The notes under the pieces were generated by a model. That model saw only the letters and a program-made list of their open reading frames with translations. It was not told where the DNA came from and did no database searches. A stretch of 64,000 nucleotides of DNA from NCBI RefSeq assembly GCF_009360615.1, contig NZ_SPEY01000020.1, positions 264,670-328,669 of the forward strand. Direction: 5' to 3'. Numbering within the stretch: the stretch's first letter is position 1; every line of letters begins with the position of its first letter. Source of the DNA: Comamonas sp. (GTDB lineage: Bacteria; Pseudomonadota; Gammaproteobacteria; Burkholderiales; Burkholderiaceae_C). The position numbers and the translations under genes are program-made. Shown piece by piece: positions 8,711 to 14,919 of this stretch.

Positions 8711-10605
8711 TGACCGCCGTCGACCTGATCTTTAACCGCACCCTCAAGACCGGCAACCCGGTCGAGCTGGTGTTTGGCGACGATGGCGGCGGCGGGCAAG
8801 CGCCCGATAAGACCCTGGCCGTTGCCGCGCGCATGCCGGGTCTGCGGGTCAGATCCTTGGTGCATGTGCGCAAGGATCTGGTTGCAGCGGGTCGCATGCC
8901 TGGGCTGCGCTGCAGCGCGGTCGTGCGCTACAACACCGACACGCCCCGGCCCGTGGTGGCCGAGGTGGCTGCCTGTGCTCAGCAGGCGCAGCCTGTGGCG
9001 CAGGGCTGGATCTCCGGCTGGCAAGACACGGATGCACTGCCTGCGGGTTGGGTGTCGACCGCGCAGGATGCCATGCCCTTGCAAGAGCAGTTTGGTGTTG
9101 CCTGGCAGAACGGCCAGAGGCAAGGGGTGGCCCTGCAGGGGCGGTTTCAGCAAGCGCGTGCACTGCCTGGTGCCGCAACCCAAGCCCGCTGGCAGGAGGC
9201 TCAAGGTGTGCGCGTGAGCCTGCAGGCCACAGCTCAGGATGCTGCGCCCGTTCGCGCTGGCTGGGCCGTGCGGTTTCAGGAAAGCCTGCGCGACCGTCGC
9301 CGCATGGTCGAGGCAACAGCCCAGGATGCGATGGGCCTGCAGTACCAGCTCATCACGGGCGCAGGCCCATCGGTGCCGCTGTACCGGGGCTTTCAAGCGC
9401 GCTACCAGCAGGCCATGAAGCCGCTCGCTGGCAAATCGCAGACCCAACCGCCCGAGCCGGAAAAGCCCGGTTGCTATGAGCAGCTGGTGGGCGGCCCCAT
9501 CCGATTGCTGTTCTGCAGATCCTGGGCTGCTTCGGCAGATTTGCTGTTCATGTGCTGCAAGGCCGTCGGGCCAGAGCCGCAACCCCAGTTCGTCATTCCT
9601 CTGCTGCCCATCTATATGCAAGTCCACCACCTCACGGCGCATTTGCTGCCCAGCCTTGAGCCCGTAGTGCTCACTGACGTTTCCATTGCCGCCGACGACG
9701 ACAGCTATTGCTGGAGCCTGTCTGCCAACGGCCCCGAGCATCTGCTGGACCAGCTCGCGCCCGTGGGCGGGTTGCCGCAGCGGCTGCAGGTCGGCATCGA
9801 CGGCATGCAGTTTGTCTTTGCCGTGACCAGCACGGCGCGCAGCCGCTCGTTTGACCGCCGCCGCGTAGCAGTGCAGGGCATCAGCGTCACGGCCATGCTG
9901 GGCAGCCCCTATATGCCCAAGCAGGCTTGGCTTTCTAGCTCGACGGCAACGGCGCAGCAGCTCGCAGTGGGCGCGCTGGAATTCAGTGGCGTGGATCTGG
10001 ATTGGCAGATCCCCGACTGGCAGGTGCCCGCCGGCGCGTGGAGTTTTCAGGGCACGCCGCTGCAGGCCGTGTTGCGCATGGCCCAGTCGGTCAATGCCGT
10101 GGTGCGCAGCCACCGCACGGCAGAGCAGCTCATCGTCGCGCCGCGCTACCCGGTGCTGCCGTGGGAGTGGGGCGCGGCCGTGCCCGATGTGCAAATGCCT
10201 GCGGCCGTCATCGTCACCGACGAGCTGCGCCCCGATCCGCGCGCCGAATACAACGCCATCTATGTCGCCGGCGGCAGCGTGGGCGGCGTGCTGGGCCATG
10301 TGGTGCGCCGCCTCAGCGCGCGCGACAAGCTGGCCCCGCAGATTCAAGACGACCTCATCACCCATGCCGACGCCGCCCGCATGCGCGGCAGCTGGGCGCT
10401 GGCCGCCAGCGGCAACAAGCTGCAGCACAGCATCAGCATGCCCGTCCTCACGGGTGGCACCAACCCAGGCATCTTGAACCCCGGTCAGCTGCTGGAGGTG
10501 GCCGACACCGACGGCACCTGGCGCGGCCTGGTGCGCGGCGTCAGCGTCAGTGCCTCTATGCCTCGCGTGCGCCAGCAGGTCACCGTTGAAAGGGTGGCCG
10601 CATGA
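8710..10605 (+). CDS. Prophage baseplate-hub-like tail protein, 631 aa, with degenerate Gln/Trp repeats
   Basis: The N-terminus (MTAVDLIFNRTLKTGNPVELVFGDD) is typical of tail-tip proteins. Residues of about 80-240 contain a degenerate repeat with the core A-Q-D-A-x-P-L-Q followed after 5-8 residues by W-Q or F-Q (near STAQDAMPLQ, TAQDAAPVRAGW, TAQDAMGLQYQ). From residue 255 a mixed alpha/beta domain follows; the C-terminal part (YNAIYVAGG, VTDELRPDPRAEYNAI, ILNPGQLLEVADTDGTWRGLVRGVSVS) resembles the hub fold of tail proteins of the gp27/gpD type. The protein probably closes the tail tube and organises the tip. The hub assignment is inferred from pattern and position. Confidence 0.6.
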   Translation: MTAVDLIFNRTLKTGNPVELVFGDDGGGGQAPDKTLAVAARMPGLRVRSLVHVRKDLVAAGRMPGLRCSAVVRYNTDTPRPVVAEVAACAQQAQPVAQGWISGWQDTDALPAGWVSTAQDAMPLQEQFGVAWQNGQRQGVALQGRFQQARALPGAATQARWQEAQGVRVSLQATAQDAAPVRAGWAVRFQESLRDRRRMVEATAQDAMGLQYQLITGAGPSVPLYRGFQARYQQAMKPLAGKSQTQPPEPEKPGCYEQLVGGPIRLLFCRSWAASADLLFMCCKAVGPEPQPQFVIPLLPIYMQVHHLTAHLLPSLEPVVLTDVSIAADDDSYCWSLSANGPEHLLDQLAPVGGLPQRLQVGIDGMQFVFAVTSTARSRSFDRRRVAVQGISVTAMLGSPYMPKQAWLSSSTATAQQLAVGALEFSGVDLDWQIPDWQVPAGAWSFQGTPLQAVLRMAQSVNAVVRSHRTAEQLIVAPRYPVLPWEWGAAVPDVQMPAAVIVTDELRPDPRAEYNAIYVAGGSVGGVLGHVVRRLSARDKLAPQIQDDLITHADAARMRGSWALAASGNKLQHSISMPVLTGGTNPGILNPGQLLEVADTDGTWRGLVRGVSVSASMPRVRQQVTVERVAA

Positions 10606-10838
10606 GCACCAACCTCTACAAGCGCCTCAAGGCCCTGCTGCCCGACGACCCCGTCATGACCGGGCAGATCAGCGTCGTGTATGCCGACGGCACCGCGCTG
10701 GTCGCGCTCGAAGGTGCTGCAGGCCTGCTGCGCGTGCGCAACCCGCTGGGCAAAGCAAACAGTTCTCGTGTGTATGTGCAAGGGGGCGAAGTGACGGGCA
10801 CGGCCCCGGAAATGGCTTATGTGCTGATTGAGGTCTGA
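10602..10838 (+). CDS. Small prophage tail-tip protein, 78 aa
   Basis: The protein (MSTNLYKRLKALLPDDPVMT) starts inside the stop of the hub-like gene (ATGA overlap). After a short basic helix it has a compact beta pattern (GQISVVYADGTALVALEGAAGLLRVRNPLG, with Gly-rich turns), similar in size and layout to small oligonucleotide-binding-like proteins found after hub proteins in tail operons. No family name can be given with certainty. It is the last structural gene before the lysis cassette, which follows 24 bases later. Confidence 0.6.
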   Translation: MSTNLYKRLKALLPDDPVMTGQISVVYADGTALVALEGAAGLLRVRNPLGKANSSRVYVQGGEVTGTAPEMAYVLIEV

Positions 10839-10862
10839 AAGCGAAAACCGAAAGGAGAGGGA

Positions 10863-11159
10863 ATGGACGACTTTGGCGACGAACTGCCTGCGACTACACG
10901 CCGGCAGATGAATGAACGCTTTGACAAGGGGAGTGAACGTATGGCCGCCATCGAGCGAGATTTGAAGGCAGTAGCCCAGGAGCTGCAGGAGCTCAAGCAG
11001 CAACTGGCGGAAATGTTGGAGTTCTTTACCGCCATGAAGGGCGCTTTCAAGGTGTTGAACTGGGTGGGCAAGGTGGCAAAGCCTTTGGCAGCCATCGTCA
11101 TGCTGGGCGGGGCCTGCGTGGGCTTCTGGACTGCAATCAAAGGAGTGACAAGCCGATGA
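10863..11159 (+). CDS. Candidate holin, 98 aa, coiled coil plus membrane segment
   Basis: A strong ribosome binding site (AAAGGAGAGGG) precedes the ATG. Residues of about 15-55 form an amphipathic coiled coil (IERDLKAVAQELQELKQQLAEM), followed by a hydrophobic segment around residues 72-92 (PLAAIVMLGGACVGFWTAI). The next gene, a signal-arrest endolysin, overlaps by 4 bases. A small membrane protein directly before an endolysin is the classic place for a holin, and one-helix proteins with a cytoplasmic coiled coil occur as pinholin-type or accessory lysis proteins. With one predicted helix it could instead be an antiholin or an XhlA-like partner. Confidence 0.6.
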   Translation: MDDFGDELPATTRRQMNERFDKGSERMAAIERDLKAVAQELQELKQQLAEMLEFFTAMKGAFKVLNWVGKVAKPLAAIVMLGGACVGFWTAIKGVTSR

Positions 11160-11626
11160 GCTGGAAAGAAAAACTGATTGTGGCCATTGGCGGCGCTACC
11201 GTGGCCCTGGCCGTGCCCCTGGTGCAGAAGTTCGAGGGCACCGTGCTGCGCAGCTACCGAGACCCGGTCAACGTGTTGACCAGTTGCACGGGGCATACCG
11301 GCCCCGAGCTGCGCGATGGGCAGACCTTCACCCGTGAGCAGTGCGAGGAGATGCTTTACAAGGACTTGGCCAAGCACGCCAACGCCCTGAGCTGCGTGCG
11401 TGCTCCGTTGACCGACGGGCAGCGGGCGGCCTTCCTGAGCTTCGCCTTCAACGTGGGAGATGACGCTTTCTGCCGTAGCACTCTGGTGCGCAAGGCCAAC
11501 GCGGGCGACATCGAAGGCGCGTGCGCCGAACTCAGCCGCTGGACCTACGCCGGCGGCAAGGAGCTGCCCGGCCTGGTCAAGCGCCGCGCGGCCGAGCGGC
11601 AGCTGTGCGAGCGGGGGCTGGCATGA
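11156..11626 (+). CDS. Phage endolysin, GH24 lysozyme with signal-arrest-release N-terminus
   Basis: The protein of 156 residues cleaves peptidoglycan glycan strands at lysis. Its N-terminus (KLIVAIGGATVALAVPLVQ, rich in Ala/Gly/Val) is a weakly hydrophobic segment typical of SAR endolysins such as P21 R, which reach the periplasm without holin pores. The catalytic triad spacing of T4-type lysozymes is present: Glu in KFEG, Asp nine residues later in YRDPV, Thr six further in NVLT. The segment QRAAFLSFAFNVG matches the family. Several Cys residues could take part in disulfide-controlled activation. It overlaps both neighbours by 4 bases (ATGA). Confidence 0.88.
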   Translation: MSWKEKLIVAIGGATVALAVPLVQKFEGTVLRSYRDPVNVLTSCTGHTGPELRDGQTFTREQCEEMLYKDLAKHANALSCVRAPLTDGQRAAFLSFAFNVGDDAFCRSTLVRKANAGDIEGACAELSRWTYAGGKELPGLVKRRAAERQLCERGLA

Positions 11627-12117
11627 GCGGCGCGTCCCGCATCTGGCCCTGGCTGGCCCTGGCCCTAGCCCTGCTGCTGGCCGTGCAGACCCAGCGGCTG
11701 GCGAAGGTCGAGATATCGCAGTCAAAAGCGGCGGCGGCGCAGGCCCAGCAGGCGCAAGCCGCTGCAGAGCACAAAGCGCAGGCCGTGGCGGAGCACGGCG
11801 CTGCCCAACAGGAAAACACCCATGACTACACACAAGAAATGGCCCGCCTGGCGGCTGGCCGCACTGCTGATGCTGCCCGCATTGCAGGCCTGCAGCACGA
11901 CATCAGGAGCGCGGCCACCCGCAACGCCCAGCTTGCCGGTGACGCCGCTGCCTGCCGAGATCTCGCAGATCAGCACCAGCGACTCGCAGCCCTTGCTGCA
12001 GAAGGCGCGGGCGTGGTTGACCAGCTTGTCGGACTGGTCGAGCGCCGCGACGCACAGGTCAGCGCCCTGAAAGGACAGGTGCAGGTCGATAGAGATTTAA
12101 TCCAGCGCCTGCAGTAG
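11623..12117 (+). CDS. Rz-type inner-membrane spanin (i-spanin), 164 aa
   Basis: Translation starts at the ATG overlapping the endolysin stop (ATGA). The N-terminus (ASRIWPWLALALALLLAVQTQRL) is one membrane helix acting as an uncleaved signal anchor, followed by a long Ala/Gln-rich periplasmic coiled coil to the end (AAAAQAQQAQAAAEHKAQ, then DLADQHQRLAALAAEGAG). This is the Rz layout. The i-spanin pairs with the outer-membrane lipoprotein Rz1, encoded within it in another frame, to fuse the inner and outer membranes at the last step of lysis. Confidence 0.88.
   Translation: MSGASRIWPWLALALALLLAVQTQRLAKVEISQSKAAAAQAQQAQAAAEHKAQAVAEHGAAQQENTHDYTQEMARLAAGRTADAARIAGLQHDIRSAATRNAQLAGDAAACRDLADQHQRLAALAAEGAGVVDQLVGLVERRDAQVSALKGQVQVDRDLIQRLQ
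11822..12070 (+). CDS. Rz1-type outer-membrane lipoprotein spanin (o-spanin), nested in Rz
   Basis: This 82-residue frame lies wholly inside Rz in the +1 frame. It has a basic N-terminus (MTTHKKWPAWR), a hydrophobic core (LAALLMLPALQA) and a lipobox L-Q-A-C, so the mature protein would begin at Cys (CSTTSGARPPATPSLPVTPLP) with the Pro-rich segment seen in Rz1 proteins. Nested rz/rz1 pairs are known from lambda and many siphophages. The lipobox and Pro-rich tail distinguish it from a chance frame. Confidence 0.85.
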   Translation: MTTHKKWPAWRLAALLMLPALQACSTTSGARPPATPSLPVTPLPAEISQISTSDSQPLLQKARAWLTSLSDWSSAATHRSAP

Positions 12118-12129
12118 CAGGCCGGCGCG

Positions 12130-12558
12130 TTACTTGATCGGGCGCACGGTCAATTCCAGCTCGTAGCCCATGGCAGCCAGCGCGGCCGCAACGGTGTCGA
12201 TCTTGGTGGCATGGCCCAGGTCAAAAACGCGGGTCATTTCTTGGGGCTTCACGCCCATGGCGCGGGCCACGTCGGCGGGCCTGGCGCCAGTGGCAAGCCG
12301 GGCATTCAGCAGCGCCACCTTGACGGCGACACTGGCGGGCAGCTCCACCAGGCGCTCGCCCTTTTCTGCCTTGCTGGGGGCGGGCACGGCGCGGCCTGCC
12401 TCGAAATAGAACTCCATGGCTGTGACCAGTGCGTCACGCGCCATAGATTCAGCCTCTGCCAGGTCATCGCCCTGGGTGATCGCTTCGGGAATATCCCGAA
12501 ACGTGACGGTGTAGCCCCCTTCGTCGGCGGGATCGAAGCGGGCAGGATACTTTTGCAT
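12130..12558 (-). CDS. hicB: HicB-type antitoxin, 142 aa
   Basis: The N-terminal half (RFDPADEGGYTVTFRDIPEAITQGDDLAEAESMARDAL) is the degenerate RNase H-like HicB fold that binds and blocks the HicA toxin; the C-terminal half (ARPADVARAMGVKPQEMTRVFDLGHATKIDTVAAALAAMGYEL) is a Cro/C1-like helix-turn-helix for operator binding. I chose the ATG at 12558 because a GGGGA lies 6 bases before it; an ATG at 12570 is also possible. It follows hicA by about 65 bases on the same strand, so toxin comes first, the usual hicAB order. It sits as an accessory gene between prophage lysis genes and umuDC and converges on the Rz end. Confidence 0.88.
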   Translation of the reverse strand: MQKYPARFDPADEGGYTVTFRDIPEAITQGDDLAEAESMARDALVTAMEFYFEAGRAVPAPSKAEKGERLVELPASVAVKVALLNARLATGARPADVARAMGVKPQEMTRVFDLGHATKIDTVAAALAAMGYELELTVRPIK

Positions 12559-12623
12559 GTTGTTCCCCATCTAGTGGTCGTGAAGCTCAGGAATTCAGGC
12601 TAGGCCCCTTCGGGCCTGCCTCC

Positions 12624-12800
12624 TTAGTTGATTCCTAGTTGCTTCAGGATTGCGCGTTTTGTGCCTTCCTTCAGCTCTTTACTTGGGTGCCTTGGCAGGG
12701 AGCTTGTGTTGCCGTTGTGGTACAGCCTCCAATGATTCGTACCGTTCTCGACTCTGACTCCCTGCGCTTCAAGCCACCGCTTGAATTCGCTGATTTTCAC
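12624..12800 (-). CDS. hicA: HicA-type mRNA interferase toxin, 58 aa
   Basis: HicA toxins are small double-stranded-RNA-binding-fold nucleases that cut mRNA and tmRNA. The conserved pattern is present: KRWLEAQGVRVENGTNHWRL with the catalytic His, then SLPRHPSKELKEGTKRAILKQLGI. The GTG at 12800 is preferred: it gives the normal HicA length, it has an upstream AAAGGTGG, and the longer ATG frame from 12863 would start within or before the predicted promoter. The region has lower GC than its surroundings, consistent with a horizontally moved unit. Confidence 0.85.
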   Translation of the reverse strand: MKISEFKRWLEAQGVRVENGTNHWRLYHNGNTSSLPRHPSKELKEGTKRAILKQLGIN

Positions 12801-12829
12801 GACCACCTTTCTTTTGTTGCGATGGAATG

Positions 12830-12872
12830 AGTATAAACAAAAATGCTTAGTAGATGCAAGCATTTTTGTTTA
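12830..12872 (-). promoter_or_regulatory. hicAB promoter embedded in a perfect 15-bp inverted repeat (operator and/or terminator)
   Basis: A perfect inverted repeat TAAACAAAAATGCTT / AAGCATTTTTGTTTA occupies 12834-12848 and 12858-12872 with a 9-base centre. Read on the minus strand it contains TTGCAT (12859-12854), an 18-base spacer and TATACT (12835-12830), a plausible sigma-70 promoter for hicA. An operator around the promoter would suit autoregulation by the helix-turn-helix of HicB. The same A/T-rich hairpin could also end transcription of the umuDC run that arrives from the same side. The repeat is directly visible; its use is inferred. Confidence 0.6.
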
Positions 12873-12878
12873 TTTATT

Positions 12879-13091
12879 TTAGGGTTCGCAATCTTCTGCA
12901 ATCCACTGCCGCATTTGCAGATAGGGGGAATGGCTGGCGAAGTCCAAGCAGGCCGGGTGTTGGGCCTGCAGGTACTCATAGAAAAGGTGCATGGCGGTGC
13001 CGGGGTGGGGATGCATATCGGCCGCAGCCAGCTTGTCTTGCCAGCTTATCCAATGGCCCAGGATGGCCTGTTTTGCATCAGCTCGTCTCAT
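12879..13091 (-). CDS. Small hypothetical protein coupled to umuC, 70 aa
   Basis: The start overlaps the umuC stop (TGATG), so it is probably co-translated with umuC. The sequence begins MRRADAKQAILGHWISWQDK and is rich in His, Trp and Ala, with no signal peptide or membrane helix. I recognise no domain. Coupling to a UmuDC pair suggests an SOS-induced accessory protein of the prophage, but nothing in the sequence fixes a function. Confidence 0.55.
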   Translation of the reverse strand: MRRADAKQAILGHWISWQDKLAAADMHPHPGTAMHLFYEYLQAQHPACLDFASHSPYLQMRQWIAEDCEP

Positions 13092-14389
13092 CAGGCCCTC
13101 GCGATAGGAATCTCATCAATCTTGGTGGTGTAGCGGGGCGTGCGGCGCTCCTGGCGCATGCGCCAGCCGCTCTCGTCCTGCTCTGGCACACCGGTGCTCG
13201 CCACATGCAGGGTGCCCTTGCCGAAGCGCGCATTCACGCGATCCATGGCCTCCATCAGTCGGCTTTGATCTCGGCAGGGTTCCTGAAAAAGCAGGTCGCC
13301 TTGCTGCACTCCTGCAGGGCACAGGTCTTGCAGCATCACGCCAGCCTTGGAGAGTTGGTAGCCAGGCTGATAGAACGATCGCAAGCCGCGCACGGCCGCA
13401 TTCACTAGCGCCTTGGTGTCTGAGGAGGGCGGCTGGAGTTGAATCACGGCCGTTTCGTAGAACCTTGGGCCGGGCCTGAATGGCGACGTGTGCGCGAAAA
13501 CATGCAGGGCACCTGCGCGCAAACCGCCAGCGCGGAGCTTTTCTGCGGCTCTTGTTGCAAATTCGCTCACGGCTTCAATCAATGGGGGGAGGGTAGTAAT
13601 CGGGTGCCCGAAGCTGCGCGTGCATGCAATCTGCTTTTTGGCGGCTGGGGCCAGCTCCAAGCTCATGCAGCTGACGCCTTGCAGCTCGCGCACAGTGCGC
13701 TCCAGCACCACGCTCCATCCATCGCGCGCGGCATGTGCCGGCATCCTGGCCAGGTCCAACGCGGTCAATATTCCCTGCTCGGCCAGTTGGGCCGAGATGC
13801 GCCGGCCGACGCCCCAGATCTCGCCGGCAGGCGTGCGGCCGAGGATGTCGATGCGCTGCTGCTCGGACAGCTCGGCCCAGTTGCAGACCCGCTGCAGCTC
13901 GGCAGGGTAGCTGCCCGGCTTGCGCTCCGAGTCCTTGGCAACGTGGTTGCAGAGCTTGGCCAGGGTCTTGGTGGGGGCCAGGCCCACACAGGCAGGGATG
14001 CCCGTCCATTTCAGGATGCGCGCCCGAATGGCAAAGGCCCGGCGCGTCAGATCCCGCACGCCATCCAGATCCCCGATGAATGACTCATCGATGCTGTAGA
14101 TCTCTTGGGTGGGGCCCAGGCCGGCAGCCAGGGACATCATGCGGTCGCTCATGTCCCCGTAAAGTTCAAAGTTCGGAGAGAGGCACACCAGGCCCTTGTG
14201 CTCAACCAGATCGCGCAATTGGAAAAACGGCTGTCCCATCTTCACGCCAAGGGCCTTGGCCTCGTCCGAGCGTGAGATGGCGCAGCCGTCGTTATTGCTC
14301 AGGACGACAACAGGAATGCCCTGGAGCGCAGGCCGGAAAGCCCGCTCGCAGCTGACGTAGAAGTTGTTTCCGTCGATGAGCGCGAACAT
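13091..14389 (-). CDS. umuC: UmuC-type Y-family DNA polymerase V catalytic subunit, 432 aa
   Basis: This is a translesion polymerase. Visible family motifs are the metal-binding start MFALIDGNNFYVSCERAF, the NNDGCAISRSDEAK motif, and YSIDESF with the catalytic Asp-Glu pair near residue 100; helix-hairpin-helix and little-finger regions follow (GEIWGVGRRISAQLAEQGI). Length fits E. coli UmuC (about 420). It lies 6 bases downstream of umuD on the same strand and should form a UmuD'2C-like complex after SOS induction. As a prophage accessory gene it would raise mutation and lesion tolerance in the lysogen. Confidence 0.93.
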   Translation of the reverse strand: MFALIDGNNFYVSCERAFRPALQGIPVVVLSNNDGCAISRSDEAKALGVKMGQPFFQLRDLVEHKGLVCLSPNFELYGDMSDRMMSLAAGLGPTQEIYSIDESFIGDLDGVRDLTRRAFAIRARILKWTGIPACVGLAPTKTLAKLCNHVAKDSERKPGSYPAELQRVCNWAELSEQQRIDILGRTPAGEIWGVGRRISAQLAEQGILTALDLARMPAHAARDGWSVVLERTVRELQGVSCMSLELAPAAKKQIACTRSFGHPITTLPPLIEAVSEFATRAAEKLRAGGLRAGALHVFAHTSPFRPGPRFYETAVIQLQPPSSDTKALVNAAVRGLRSFYQPGYQLSKAGVMLQDLCPAGVQQGDLLFQEPCRDQSRLMEAMDRVNARFGKGTLHVASTGVPEQDESGWRMRQERRTPRYTTKIDEIPIARA

Positions 14390-14395
14390 ACATGC

Positions 14396-14809
14396 TCATG
14401 CAAAGCGCTTGATGCAGGACTTGACCACGCCCCAGATCTCCAGCTCTTGGTTTTCTTTGGGGACGATGTCGGGATAGGTGGGGTTGCCGGCCTTGAGCTT
14501 GAAGCAGCCGCCGGCGTTGTGCAGCACCTTGACAGTGAAGTCGTTATCAAGAACGGCGACCACGATGCTGCCGTGGCGCGCGCGCAGCGCCCGATCGACC
14601 ACGATGAGGTCGCCGTCATCGATGCCGTACTCACGCATTGAGGGGCCCGCCACGCGCAGCAGGAACGTGGCCTGTGGGTGCTCAACCAGCAGTTCGGCTA
14701 TGTCCAGCCGTTTGCCAGAGAAGTCCTCGGCTGGAGAAGGGAAGCCCGCGCGCACGCTGCAATCTGCCAGAGGCAAAGCAACTGGGGAGGCAGTGAGTTG
14801 GACGGGCAT
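14396..14809 (-). CDS. umuD: UmuD-type SOS mutagenesis protein, S24 self-cleaving peptidase
   Basis: UmuD cleaves itself on contact with RecA filaments to give UmuD', the active partner of UmuC. The cleavage region reads VRAGFPSPAEDF (Ala-Gly bond, where E. coli UmuD has Cys-Gly). The nucleophile Ser is in AGPSMREYGI and the general-base Lys in DFTVKVL, at normal spacing. I prefer the ATG at 14809 (137 aa, the usual size), because an earlier ATG at 14836 lies within the LexA box. It is the first gene of a umuD-umuC-orf70 run. Confidence 0.92.
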   Translation of the reverse strand: MPVQLTASPVALPLADCSVRAGFPSPAEDFSGKRLDIAELLVEHPQATFLLRVAGPSMREYGIDDGDLIVVDRALRARHGSIVVAVLDNDFTVKVLHNAGGCFKLKAGNPTYPDIVPKENQELEIWGVVKSCIKRFA

Positions 14810-14828
14810 GCCGCTCAAGAGTCGATGA

Positions 14829-14844
14829 CTGTACATGCATACAG
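14829..14844 (-). promoter_or_regulatory. LexA (SOS) box of the umuDC operon
   Basis: CTGTACATGCATACAG matches the LexA consensus CTGT-N8-ACAG exactly and is 20 bases upstream of the preferred umuD start. Host LexA should therefore repress the prophage umuDC genes until DNA damage. The site overlaps the alternative upstream ATG, which argues against that start. Confidence 0.9.
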
Positions 14845-14919
14845 TATAAGCCCGACTTTTTAGTTGACCAGTATCAAAGACCCCTGCGCCCGTGCGCGGT
14901 GGATGGAAGCGGCCGGCCC

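Noticed and set aside
8665..10428. 587-residue minus-strand frame opposite the hub-like gene
   Set aside because: Antisense shadow of a gene with overlapping starts and stops on both sides; no family motifs.
12211..12603. 130-residue plus-strand frame opposite hicB
   Set aside because: Shadow of hicB, which has the full HicB fold and helix-turn-helix.
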